A stretch of DNA of 64,000 bases, from positions 1 through 64,000 of the forward strand of contig CANSEY010000008.1 in assembly GCA_947646015.1 (NCBI GenBank), written 5' to 3'. The stretch comes from an uncultured Bacteroides sp. Lineage in GTDB: Bacteria > Bacteroidota > Bacteroidia > Bacteroidales > Bacteroidaceae. The position numbers and the translations under genes were made by a program. The notes under the pieces are model-generated. The model made no database searches. It was not told the origin of the DNA and saw only the letters and a program-made list of their open reading frames with translations. Positions within the stretch are counted from its first letter, which is position 1; each line of letters opens with the position of its first letter. Shown piece after piece: positions 41,201-49,026 of the stretch.

Positions 41201-41296
41201 AATGAGGTTCTTGCCGGAGTCTATGGCGAAAAGTATCTTCTCGTTGACTTCGGCACGCATACCTTGCGGTATCTGTTGGGGGATGATGGTATACAT
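38294..41296 (-). CDS. DNA methyltransferase-helicase fusion (1000 aa)
   Basis: One 1000-residue protein. Residues about 70-260 form an adenine-type DNA methyltransferase (VLDMCCGMGNFFNHLP for SAM binding, catalytic NPPF near 153). Residues about 480-930 form a superfamily 2 helicase/translocase (Walker A QQGSGKTAAVYH near 500, LVFDESDE near 592, later CTQQSLSSSVNIP). Such fusions are known on Bacteroides conjugative elements. No nuclease motif is seen, so protective methylation of incoming DNA is more likely than restriction. It is the last gene of the element-E operon. Confidence 0.85.
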   Translation of the reverse strand: MYTIIPQQIPQGMRAEVNEKILFAIDSGKNLIPAESIYNCYTGIGGLHNLKQSDFASYHEYAEAKKEFEMGQFFTPHEICRDMVDMLCPVSSEMVLDMCCGMGNFFNHLPNPHNAYGFDIDGKAVSVARYLYPEAHIEKCDIRQYYPEQRFDVIIGNPPFNLKFDYKLSQEYYMDKAYDVLNPAGILMVIVPCSFMQSGFWEKTRIAGINGRFSFVGQTKLGPSAFAAVGVHDFNTKIMVFLRKSGHIKMQAYNAEEFITADELKKRIGEARAMKHRLRFDLMRETNRINKEELELFEYKLAKYMYELKAHAKLNKHIDKAEALVTKFRNQKPPENATREQVEQWEKNKLTPKKVLAVIRRYITSQNTVPRKEVALVKTSYGFKLKQYAPRLLDKVPHKAASINDLVLERTELPMPEVPTEKNMHQIRAAEKLIRRKRREYEMQNRQFPEMEEDGRLKEYLDRCAFINKDGETCEFTTLQKHDLNLVLQKRHALLNWQQGSGKTAAVYHRAKYLLKFRKVRNVIILAPAIATNMTWIPFLSINREQFRVARNNADLEAVPEGVFIVLSTSMLGKLKRGMARFVKRSSRKLCLVFDESDEITNPSSQRTRHILGLFRRLKYKILDTGTTTRNNIAELYSQFELLYNNSINMVCWSSRVYHENRDKEIEEDNNPHYGEPFPAFRGHVLFRACHCPGKSTVFGIEKQNQDVYNKEELAGLIGKTVITRKFRDFAGEKYKIRTHTVSPSDGEREVYRVIIEEFCRICELYYNSTGDAKKDAGLRLMRQIKLLIKACSVPHLIEGYSGDGIPNKTRYIERLVRKIPGKVAVGCTSIAAFDLYESRLRECFPDRPVFVVKGDVAFKKRQSIVTEFDSTINGILVCTQQSLSSSVNIPTCNDVILESLQWNIPKMEQFYFRFIRLDSKELKDVHYVTYKDSVEQNLMALVLTKERLNEFIKTGEVKEQSEIFEEFDVTMSVIESLLVRERDSEGKIHISWGSQRIMN

Positions 41297-41327
41297 GACT
41301 TTATCTGTTTATCGTTAAAAATGAAAA

Positions 41328-41355
41328 CACCCCGCAAGGATTGCCTTACGGGGTG
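41328..41355 (-). terminator. Intercistronic hairpin before the fusion gene
   Basis: CACCCCG plus AGG pairs with CCT plus CGGGGTG. It lies between the DUF4942-like stop and the methyltransferase-helicase start. Without a long U-run it may attenuate rather than stop transcription. Confidence 0.5.
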
Positions 41356-41375
41356 CTGTGTAAATCTTATCATGG

Positions 41376-42317
41376 TCAGTTTTCTCTTAGGGTGATTTCA
41401 TCCAGATGCAGACGCTTGAAACAACTTTCGGCTGCCGCACTGTCCTTGAACCGGACATCGATACGTCCGTTCTTGTAGAATCGGATTTGCTCGGCATTGG
41501 TGGTCGTAAGGTCGTACCAGTCTGTGACAGAAATGTCGTTGTCATCAAAACGGATAATCATCTTTGAATTTCCATTCAGTATGTCATCCGCACCGTAGGC
41601 AATGCCGGCACACAGGGTTTCCAGTTCTCCGCCGTAGTTGTAGGAGATTCTGTTCCTTTGGTTGTATTGCATGGAAAAATCGTCGAAACGGATGATTTCG
41701 GGAAAGATTATCTTGTCCTTCTTCAACTCCGTCTTGACTTTGCTCCAGTATGCCGGTCTGACAACTTTGCTCAGGCGTGCGAGCAGTTCTTCCACGGCCG
41801 TTTCCCGGAAACTCTTGCCGCCCAAGTGTTCGATGACTACATCTACATATGTGTCATAAACAGGACGGAAGCCCATCGGAAGGGTCTTTTCGTCTATTTT
41901 ATACTCAGGAACCGACACTTTGTAAGTCCTGTTGAAATAAGAAATGATGCGGTTCGCAAAATTCGCGTTGGCGTTTCGGTTCTTATCTACCAGATCGTTA
42001 ATCAGGTCAAACGGTTTGAACTCGTTGTGTGAATAGTCTTCCCTGTCGTTATGGTAAGTGTAGAAATCACGCATGGAAACCTTGCCGTTTTCTTCGTAAT
42101 GGAACTTACGTTCGGCTTGGTATTGTTCGGCTTCTTCCTTGAAGACGGCGTACCAGCGGTCAATCTGGTCGAGTGTCTTGTAAAGCAGGTTTTGCTGCGT
42201 CTGGCAATAGACACGGTCCTGTTCCGTAATCTTGTCCTCGTTTCTCACTTGTACGCTCAGAATGCCTTGAAGCAGGTCGGGAGCGTTGCCGGCCTTGGGT
42301 GCTGTTGTCGTTTGCAT
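41376..42317 (-). CDS. DUF4942-like ICE protein (313 aa)
   Basis: A 313-residue soluble protein resembling DUF4942 proteins of Bacteroides mobile elements: ANFANRIISYFNRTYKVSVPEYKID and MGFRPVYDTYVDVVIEHLGG, then NRISYNYGGELETLCAGIAYG. Related domains occur next to or fused with methyltransferases, which fits the fusion gene that follows. Catalytic residues are not obvious. It is the second gene of the element-E operon, 18 bp after the DUF4121-like gene. Confidence 0.68.
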   Translation of the reverse strand: MQTTTAPKAGNAPDLLQGILSVQVRNEDKITEQDRVYCQTQQNLLYKTLDQIDRWYAVFKEEAEQYQAERKFHYEENGKVSMRDFYTYHNDREDYSHNEFKPFDLINDLVDKNRNANANFANRIISYFNRTYKVSVPEYKIDEKTLPMGFRPVYDTYVDVVIEHLGGKSFRETAVEELLARLSKVVRPAYWSKVKTELKKDKIIFPEIIRFDDFSMQYNQRNRISYNYGGELETLCAGIAYGADDILNGNSKMIIRFDDNDISVTDWYDLTTTNAEQIRFYKNGRIDVRFKDSAAAESCFKRLHLDEITLREN

Positions 42318-42335
42318 ATCTGTTAGGGTTAAATG

Positions 42336-43163
42336 TTAAAAATTATCCGGTTTAATCCGGTAGAAATAAGTGATGTGCTTTTCCATGTCCTTGACTATCT
42401 TGACCTGCTCGGGATGGAAGTTGAGCTTTCGCTCTACGGCAGGGATTTTTATCTTTTCCCATTCGGCGGAAGGTAAGAACACATATTCCCGACGGAAACA
42501 CCATAACACGATTTGATTATCCCAATTTCCCTTGAACACCGTTCCTTCGTAGTCCTTCAGGAACTGCCGGAACTCGGCTTCGTCCCGAAAAGCGATGTCA
42601 AAGCCTTGATAGAGATTGCCGTTTTCCGATTCCTCCCTTTTGTGTAGGTAGAACTTCCGGTAGGTCTCGGTCGTGAAATCTCCATACCTGGGATTGGGTT
42701 CGGCATAAAACCATAACGGTACCTTAGCCAGAAATGACACCGAACCGTTGGCGCAAGCACCGCAATGCCCCCAGTCCTTGAACACCCCTTCCGTCCATTT
42801 CAGGAATTTCAGTTCCTCCGGATTCACGGAATGGAATGCGCCTCCGCTGACACTCAGACGGATATTGCCGTCCTCTTCCCACACGAAAGGCACATACGGC
42901 TGTTCGCATACGGAAAGATATCCTTCTTTTGCACTCCTGCTGTCAATAAGGGCGTTTCCGTAATAATCCCCGTGTTCGGTTACATATACCAGCCTGTCTC
43001 CGATTTGCGGTGTAATCTTAGAGCGTGTCCGCTCAATGAGTTCCACATAACTGTTGGCCATATCCACATCTTCCTGTGTCAGCCAATGCTGGTGGTCGTA
43101 TGAAACATTCCGCTCTCTGAGTGTTTCGATACTGTACTTTTCTTTTGTTACCTGCTGTGACAT
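42336..43163 (-). CDS. DUF4121-like ICE protein (275 aa)
   Basis: A 275-residue soluble protein: TRSKITPQIGDRLVYVTEHGDYYGNALID, GAFHSVNPEELKFLKWTEGVFKDWGHCGACANG, and a C-terminal KDMEKHITYFYRIKPDNF. This matches DUF4121 as I remember it. Function unknown. It is the first gene behind structured element E, 31 bp upstream, followed by the DUF4942-like and methyltransferase-helicase genes. Confidence 0.7.
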   Translation of the reverse strand: MSQQVTKEKYSIETLRERNVSYDHQHWLTQEDVDMANSYVELIERTRSKITPQIGDRLVYVTEHGDYYGNALIDSRSAKEGYLSVCEQPYVPFVWEEDGNIRLSVSGGAFHSVNPEELKFLKWTEGVFKDWGHCGACANGSVSFLAKVPLWFYAEPNPRYGDFTTETYRKFYLHKREESENGNLYQGFDIAFRDEAEFRQFLKDYEGTVFKGNWDNQIVLWCFRREYVFLPSAEWEKIKIPAVERKLNFHPEQVKIVKDMEKHITYFYRIKPDNF

Positions 43164-43193
43164 AACAATTTATTTTTAGTGATCCGGCTTTTC

Positions 43194-43380
43194 GGGGCCG
43201 GAGTTCCCGTAACTACAGGCCATAAAAGGTCGTGTCCCGTACATGCAAGGTTGGCGGGAAAAATACCGCAAGCCCTCCGGGCGAGGATGATTTTTCCACG
43301 ACACCCGGAGGGCTTGACCTTGCTTGTACGAGCAGGACACGGGTTACCTTTGCCTGTGAGTTACGGGGATTCGGCTACGG
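43194..43380 (-). promoter_or_regulatory. Structured element E (candidate single-strand promoter)
   Basis: The outer stem GCCGGAGTT and CCCGTAACT..CAGGC pairs with GCCTG..AGTTACGGG and GATTCGGC, again with a sequence unlike A-D. The middle stem pairs GTGTCC with GGACAC, CGTACA with TGTACG and GCAAGGT with ACCTTGC. The inner arm GGAAAAAT pairs with ATTTTTCC. The apex is at 43262-43292. The 3-prime arm has CCTTG, 22 nt, TACCTTTG (43345-43352). It is the last recognisable feature of the ICE. Confidence 0.72.
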
Positions 43381-43654
43381 TATGGCTGTCATGTCCGCTG
43401 TATATGTTTCTTGAAATGACCGTGATATTTTATGCCCGAAAATTACCGGCAATCACGAAAAAATGCTACCTTTGCATCAAGAAAAAAGAGTTATTTGAAA
43501 GCATGAGGAATATAGTGATTCTAAACAGCTTGGAATTTTCTTATCCGTTGCCCGTTCTCATGCGAGTTTTCTACAAAGCATTGATAATCAAATAAGATAC
43601 TTCAGATTACAACAAATATAGATATATTTTCTGATATTGAAACTTTAGTGAGTA
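43381..43654. other. ICE-chromosome junction region
   Basis: About 270 bp without a convincing gene. CTACCTTTGC at 43466-43475 differs in one base from the CTnDOT core pattern GTANNTTTGC, but it also reads as a -7 promoter box. A 30-codon frame (43504-43596, MRNIVILNSLEFSYPL) follows it and may be a gene remnant. Base composition falls to chromosome-like AT richness here. Confidence 0.4.
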
Positions 43655-44746
43655 CTATTTCGCCATCTGATTCAGATGAAATACCGCCATATCGCTGTTT
43701 GTTCCTATTCTGAAAGGAGGCCCCCAAAGAGATAATCCGCTGGAAACATAGATATGTGATTGACTCCATTTGCGATAGCCGTGACTCTGTTCATATATTC
43801 TGTCTGTAATCAGACTCATAGGCCATATCTGTCCATGATGCGTATGTCCGCTGAATTGCAGGTCTATTCCCAAAGAATCTGTTTTGGCCAGGTTGTAGGG
43901 TTGATGATCTAAAAGAATGATAGGTTTACTACGATCCGCTTGCTTTAATAAGGTAGGCAGGGAATGACGGGAACGGTTGGAACGGTCGTCACGTCCGATG
44001 ATCTGCACACCGTTAGGCAATGTTACTACGGAATCACGCAATAGTTGTATGGGAGTATCTTTCAAGAAGCGGACGCTTTCATCAATACCGCTGATGTATT
44101 CATGATTTCCCGGAACCATATAAATGCCCAAGGGAGCTTTCAGCCGTGCCAGTTCTTCCGCCATATTCTCCTTATATAATGGGGTAAGACTATTGTCTAT
44201 CAAATCTCCACCGATAAGTATAAGGTCGGGATGCTGCGCATTTATCATATCTACATATTCTTTCAGCATAGCTTTTCCCGTACCATACCCTAAATGGACG
44301 TCACTCACGGCTACGATATTGATTCCGTGACCTTCTATCGGCTTATCAAGGAAGACATCAATCTTATTGACCTGCGGATGACGGTAATTATAATAACCGT
44401 ACAGAAGCAGACAGCAAGTCGCTCCCAACGCATAATAGAAACCGTGATTCAGTGACGGCACAAATATTCTCGTCACATCCGCTATCAACAAAGCAAAAAT
44501 CATGTACAGTGTAAACACCAGCCATACCGAACCGATGTGAAACATGGATTTCGACAGGATGACAGGCATATCTATATGACGGGTCAGCATAGCTATCACC
44601 AACGAGAAAGCTACCAGCCAATAGACGACAGACAACAGAATCTTCATAGCCAGCGAGAAGCCGGAAAGCATCTGTAATGTACGGATAAAGATATAAACAT
44701 TACCACCTACATAAGCAAGCAGGAATATCAGGAAAAATATTCGCAT
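43655..44746 (-). CDS. Membrane-anchored metallophosphoesterase
   Basis: A 363-residue protein with four N-terminal membrane segments (to about residue 120) and a calcineurin-like phosphoesterase domain. The metal motifs are in order: AVSDVHLGYG, LIGGDLID, VPGNHEYI and FSGHTHHGQIWP. It resembles YkuE-like enzymes; the substrate is unknown. It is the first chromosomal gene beyond the ICE and is transcribed toward it. Confidence 0.9.
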   Translation of the reverse strand: MRIFFLIFLLAYVGGNVYIFIRTLQMLSGFSLAMKILLSVVYWLVAFSLVIAMLTRHIDMPVILSKSMFHIGSVWLVFTLYMIFALLIADVTRIFVPSLNHGFYYALGATCCLLLYGYYNYRHPQVNKIDVFLDKPIEGHGINIVAVSDVHLGYGTGKAMLKEYVDMINAQHPDLILIGGDLIDNSLTPLYKENMAEELARLKAPLGIYMVPGNHEYISGIDESVRFLKDTPIQLLRDSVVTLPNGVQIIGRDDRSNRSRHSLPTLLKQADRSKPIILLDHQPYNLAKTDSLGIDLQFSGHTHHGQIWPMSLITDRIYEQSHGYRKWSQSHIYVSSGLSLWGPPFRIGTNSDMAVFHLNQMAK

Positions 44747-44885
44747 AATCGTTATAAATTAAAATGGTTATCAAATATATTATCGCCCTTTTCCGTTGTC
44801 TGGTAGTGAGTGTCTGTATATCTTTGTGAGGAATAAAAAACAGGTATTATGTTACCGGATTTGTGTAAAGCATTCGACAAAACTT

Positions 44886-46055
44886 CTACCTATTGTTGAC
44901 AGCTTGTTCCAATTGCCTCAAAGCCTTCTCCAGCGTAGCACGCGGACAGGCTACATTCAACCGCATAAACCCTTCACCTTCTTTGCCGAACGTCGTTCCT
45001 TCATTCAAAGCCAAGTGGGCATCTTCTACAAACAGGCGATTCAGTTCCTCCTGACTTAATCCCAGCTCACGACAATCCAAAAAGATAAGGTAGGATGCTT
45101 GCGGACGAATCATTCTGATGGCAGGAATCCGCTCTTTCAGATAACTTTCCGTGAAGTCAATATTTCCTTTGATATAGGCAATGACCTGATCCAGCCATTC
45201 AGTACCATGACTGTAGGCTGCTGCTACGCTGAGATAAGCGAATAAGTGTCCTTCGGAGAACTCGCTCGCTTCCATATATACCTGAAACTGATGACGAAGT
45301 TCGTCATTCTCAATAATTGCATACGAACTTGCCAGTCCGGGCATATTAAACGCTTTGCTCGGAGACATAAAGACAAGGGAGTTCATCCGTGCTTTCTCCG
45401 AAATCAAAGCAAAGGTGGGATGTTTGTAAGGAGGCAGGGTCAAGTCGGCATGAATCTCGTCAGAGATTACTAATGTACCGTTCTCATAGCAGATGTCGGC
45501 AATCTGCGACAGTTCTTCTTTGGTCCATACACGTCCGCCCGGATTATGGGGATTACTCAGGATAAGCAGTTTACATCCCTGCACATCTTTGCGAAAACGG
45601 TCGAAATCAATATGATATTGCCCGTCTTTCAATACCAACGGACTGTAAACCACTTCACGTTCGTTCTTCTGTGTCACAAGAAAGAAAGGATGGTAGACAG
45701 GAGGCATGACCATCACCTTGTCTCCTTTCTCCGTGAAACAATGGATGGCAAATGCCAGTCCACGGACAATGCCGGGAGTAAACGTCAGCATTTCTTCACG
45801 AATCTCCCATCCATGCCGTTCTTTGAGCCAGTTAATAATGGATTCGGCCCATTCTTTGCAGGCAAATGTATAGCCCAGCACTTCATGTTCCAGACGTTTC
45901 TTCAAGGCATCGATTACAAAAGGGGCTGTGCGGAAATCCATATCAGCCACCCACATCGGAATCAAGTCATTACGCCCCCAACGGCGTTCTACAGCATCCC
46001 ATTTTACGGAGTCCGTACCGTTACGGTTTATTATTTCATCAAAATTATAGTTCAT
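44886..46055 (-). CDS. MalY/PatB-type aminotransferase (cystathionine beta-lyase)
   Basis: A 389-residue PLP enzyme. The MalY/PatB start NFDEIINRNGTDSVKWD and PMWVADMDF is clear. The PLP lysine lies in MSPSKAFNMPGLASSY near residue 233, and GRVWTKEELSQI with DEIHADLTL complete the site. It probably cleaves cystathionine or cysteine-type C-S bonds. It is divergent from the HAD gene with overlapping promoters at 46085-46101. Confidence 0.9.
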   Translation of the reverse strand: MNYNFDEIINRNGTDSVKWDAVERRWGRNDLIPMWVADMDFRTAPFVIDALKKRLEHEVLGYTFACKEWAESIINWLKERHGWEIREEMLTFTPGIVRGLAFAIHCFTEKGDKVMVMPPVYHPFFLVTQKNEREVVYSPLVLKDGQYHIDFDRFRKDVQGCKLLILSNPHNPGGRVWTKEELSQIADICYENGTLVISDEIHADLTLPPYKHPTFALISEKARMNSLVFMSPSKAFNMPGLASSYAIIENDELRHQFQVYMEASEFSEGHLFAYLSVAAAYSHGTEWLDQVIAYIKGNIDFTESYLKERIPAIRMIRPQASYLIFLDCRELGLSQEELNRLFVEDAHLALNEGTTFGKEGEGFMRLNVACPRATLEKALRQLEQAVNNR

Positions 46056-46084
46056 ACTGCATGAGGTTTTTATGTTATGTGAGA

Positions 46085-46101
46085 CAAAAGTAGTACATTT
46101 G
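46085..46101. promoter_or_regulatory. Overlapping divergent promoters
   Basis: On the minus strand TACTTTTG (46085-46092) serves the aminotransferase. On the plus strand TACATTTG (46094-46101) serves the HAD gene. Both fit TAnnTTTG. The plus box sits in a small palindrome, AGTACATTTGTACT. Confidence 0.6.
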
Positions 46102-46123
46102 TACTCAATTCAAAAAGGAATTT

Positions 46124-46909
46124 ATGACGAAAGCTTTATTTTTTGATATAGACGGAACGCTGGTTAGTTTCGAAACACACCGTATCCCGTCTTCTACCAT
46201 TGAGGCATTGGAAGCCGCCCACGCAAAAGGGCTTAAAATATTTATCGCTACCGGACGCCCGAAAGCCATTATCAACAATCTTTCCGAATTGCAGGACCGG
46301 AACCTGATCGATGGATATATAACCATGAACGGAGCCTATTGTTTTGTCGGAGAAGAAGTAATTTACAAAAGTGCCATCCCGCAGGAAGAAGTAAAAGCAA
46401 TGGCTGCTTTCTGCGAAAAGAAAGGAGTCCCCTGCATCTTCGTGGAGGAGCATAATATCTCTGTTTGCCAACCGAATGAGATGGTGAAGAAGATCTTTTA
46501 TGACTTCCTGCATGTAAATGTCATCCCGACAGTTTCCTTTGAAGAAGCAAGCAATAAGGAAGTGATCCAGATGACTCCCTTCATCACGGAGGAAGAAGAA
46601 AAAGAAGTGCTTCCATCCATCCCGACTTGCGAAATAGGCCGCTGGTATCCGGCTTTTGCGGATGTCACAGCCAAAGGCGATACCAAACAGAAAGGCATCG
46701 ATGAAATCATCCGGCACTTTGGCATCAAGCTGGAAGAAACGATGTCCTTCGGCGACGGAGGAAACGATATCAGCATGCTCCGCCACGCAGCTATCGGAGT
46801 CGCTATGGGGCAGGCCAAAGAGGATGTAAAAGCCGCAGCCGACTATGTGACAGCCCCCATTGATGAGGACGGCATCAGCAAGGCTATGAAACATTTCGGG
46901 ATTATCTAA
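46124..46909 (+). CDS. Cof-type HAD-IIB phosphatase
   Basis: A 261-residue haloacid dehalogenase-type phosphatase. Motif I is FFDIDGTLV (Asp8, Asp10), motif II FIATGRP, and motif III/IV MSFGDGGNDISML near residue 206. The IIB cap lies between about 85 and 185. Such Cof-like enzymes dephosphorylate sugar phosphates or cofactors; the substrate is unknown. It is followed by the helicase gene after 44 bp. Confidence 0.92.
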   Translation: MTKALFFDIDGTLVSFETHRIPSSTIEALEAAHAKGLKIFIATGRPKAIINNLSELQDRNLIDGYITMNGAYCFVGEEVIYKSAIPQEEVKAMAAFCEKKGVPCIFVEEHNISVCQPNEMVKKIFYDFLHVNVIPTVSFEEASNKEVIQMTPFITEEEEKEVLPSIPTCEIGRWYPAFADVTAKGDTKQKGIDEIIRHFGIKLEETMSFGDGGNDISMLRHAAIGVAMGQAKEDVKAAADYVTAPIDEDGISKAMKHFGII

Positions 46910-46953
46910 TTCATTTATCCGGTCAGCACATCTGCTTATCCGTCACTAACTTT

Positions 46954-48951
46954 ATGAGCGTAGACACTAATAACGCAGCTTTTCAGGACGCCCTGAATCT
47001 TATTCAGTATACCCGCCAGTCGGTTTTTCTGACCGGAAAAGCGGGTACAGGTAAATCTACATTCCTACGTTATGTCTGCGAACATACCAAGAAGAAACAT
47101 GTCGTTCTCGCACCTACCGGCATCGCAGCCATCAACGCCGGAGGAAGTACGATGCACAGTTTCTTCAAACTCCCCTTCTATCCGTTACTGCCGGACGATC
47201 CGAATTTAAGTCTCCAGAGAGGACGCATTCACGAGTTCTTCAAGTACACCAAACCGCACCGGAAATTACTGGAACAGATTGAACTGGTCATCATAGACGA
47301 AATCTCTATGGTACGGGCGGACCTCATTGATGCCATCGACCGCATCTTACGTGTATATTCGCATAACTTACGGGAACCTTTCGGTGGCAAACAGTTGTTA
47401 TTGGTAGGCGATGTTTTCCAGCTGGAACCTGTCGTGAAGAATGACGAGCGGGAGATTCTGAACCGTGCCTATCCTACTCCATACTTCTTTTCGGCAAGAG
47501 TATTCAGCCAGATCGATCTGGTATCCATCGAACTCCAAAAAGTATACCGGCAGACTGATTCCGTCTTTGTCAGCGTTCTCGACCATATCCGTACCAACAC
47601 CGCCGGAGCAGCCGACCTGCAACTGCTGAACACCCGATACGGAAGCCATATCGAAGAATCGGAAGCCGATATGTACATCACGCTTGCCACCCGAAGGGAC
47701 ACGGTTGACTCGATCAATGAGAAGAAACTGGCCGAGCTGGCAGGAGAACCGATCACCTTTGAAGGAAGCATTGAAGGGGATTTCCCCGAAAGCAGTCTGC
47801 CGACCTCACAGGAACTCGTTCTGAAACCGGGTGCTCAAATCATCTTTATCAAGAATGATTTCGACCGCCGGTGGGTAAACGGTACCATCGGAGTGATTGC
47901 CGGTATCGACGAGGAAGAAGAAACGATATACGTCATCACCGATGACGGCAAGGAATGCGATGTAAAACGGGAATCATGGCGTAACATCCGCTATCGCTAC
48001 AACGAAAAGACGAAAGAGATTGAAGAGGAAGTACTAGGCAGCTTCACCCAATATCCCATCCGGCTGGCCTGGGCCATTACCGTCCACAAGAGTCAGGGGC
48101 TGACTTTCAGCAGAGTAGTGATTGACTTCACGGGAGGTGTATTTGCCGGCGGACAGGCGTATGTAGCACTCAGCCGTTGTACCTCACTGGATGGCATCCA
48201 GCTCAAAAAACCGATCAACCGGGCGGATATCTTTGTGCGTCCCGAAATCGTAAACTTTGCCGGACGGTTCAACGACCGGCAAGCCATCGACAAGGCTCTG
48301 AAACAGGCGCAGGCCGATGTTCAGTATGCCGCTGCCGCACGTGCTTTCGACAAAGGGGATATGGAGGAATGTCTGGAACAATTTTTCCGTGCCATTCACT
48401 CCCGTTATGATATAGAGAAACCTGTTCCTCGCCGATTAATCCGCCGGAAACTGGGGATTATCAATACCTTGCAGGAGCAGAACAAAAAGCTCAAAGAGCA
48501 AATGCGGGAACAGCAGGAACGTCTGCGGCAATATGCCCATGAATATCTGTTAATGGGAAATGAATGTATCACCCAAGCCCACGACGCCCGTGCCGCCATT
48601 GCCAATTATGACAAAGCGCTCAGCCTCGACCCTAATTATATAGACGCCTGGATACGAAAAGGAATCACCTTGTTCAACAGCAAAGAGTATTTTGATGCGG
48701 AAAACTGTTTCAATACCGCTGTCAGCCTTCATCCTGCAAACTTTAAAGCTGTGTACAACCGTGGAAAACTGCGTCTGAAAATCGATAATACAGAAGGGGC
48801 AATTGCAGACCTGGACAAGGCTACAAGTCTGAAACCCGAGCATGCCGGCGCACACGAGCTCTTCGGAGATGCCCTGTTAAGAGTGGGGAAAGAAGTGGAA
48901 GCCGCCATACAATGGAGAATTGCCGAAGAACTCAGAAAGAAAAAATCATAA
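46954..48951 (+). CDS. Pif1/RecD-like helicase with C-terminal TPRs
   Basis: A 665-residue helicase: Walker A LTGKAGTGKST (26-36), Walker B VIIDEISMVRADLID near 110, and the late motif AITVHKSQGLTFSRVVIDF near 375. A coiled coil around 505-530 (KKLKEQMREQQERLRQ) leads to tetratricopeptide repeats from about 535 to 660 (AIANYDKALSLDPNYIDAW; KAVYNRGKLRLKID). The helicase-TPR fusion is common in Bacteroidetes; the TPR partner is unknown. Confidence 0.9.
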   Translation: MSVDTNNAAFQDALNLIQYTRQSVFLTGKAGTGKSTFLRYVCEHTKKKHVVLAPTGIAAINAGGSTMHSFFKLPFYPLLPDDPNLSLQRGRIHEFFKYTKPHRKLLEQIELVIIDEISMVRADLIDAIDRILRVYSHNLREPFGGKQLLLVGDVFQLEPVVKNDEREILNRAYPTPYFFSARVFSQIDLVSIELQKVYRQTDSVFVSVLDHIRTNTAGAADLQLLNTRYGSHIEESEADMYITLATRRDTVDSINEKKLAELAGEPITFEGSIEGDFPESSLPTSQELVLKPGAQIIFIKNDFDRRWVNGTIGVIAGIDEEEETIYVITDDGKECDVKRESWRNIRYRYNEKTKEIEEEVLGSFTQYPIRLAWAITVHKSQGLTFSRVVIDFTGGVFAGGQAYVALSRCTSLDGIQLKKPINRADIFVRPEIVNFAGRFNDRQAIDKALKQAQADVQYAAAARAFDKGDMEECLEQFFRAIHSRYDIEKPVPRRLIRRKLGIINTLQEQNKKLKEQMREQQERLRQYAHEYLLMGNECITQAHDARAAIANYDKALSLDPNYIDAWIRKGITLFNSKEYFDAENCFNTAVSLHPANFKAVYNRGKLRLKIDNTEGAIADLDKATSLKPEHAGAHELFGDALLRVGKEVEAAIQWRIAEELRKKKS

Positions 48952-49026
48952 ATAAGTTGGTAGTGTATCAGAAGTCTTCTGATTGTGAAAGTTATTGAAT
49001 ATCATCTTACATCAAAAACTTTTTAT

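Larger units (their letters stand above)
1..43480. mobile_element. CTnDOT-type integrative conjugative element, left end outside window
   Basis: Nearly all of a Bacteroidetes conjugative transposon: mobilization genes at 6.3-10.1 kb, traA-D-like genes at 10.7-12.9 kb, traE-traQ at 18.2-29.3 kb and leftward accessory operons at 29.9-43.2 kb. No tyrosine integrase or excision genes are present, so the element continues to the left. The right boundary is inferred: the last element-type feature is the structured repeat ending near 43380, and chromosomal genes begin at 43655. The 43480 end is an estimate (plus or minus about 150 bp), because the empty site cannot be seen. Confidence 0.85.

Noticed and set aside
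6129-43380. The five elements as integron attC sites, CRISPR repeats or MITEs
   Set aside because: Spacing and length are wrong for CRISPR, there are no integrase or attC core sites, and no target duplications or shared termini are visible. Fixed orientation ahead of operons argues for regulation.
43466-43475. A firm call of attR
   Set aside because: CTACCTTTGC is also a normal Bacteroides -7 box, and the same word occurs inside the structured elements, so it cannot prove the junction.
43179-43595. A 138-codon rightward open frame at the right ICE end
   Set aside because: It runs through structured element E. The shared GEDDF-like peptide seen in several elements is just the translated apex, not a protein family.
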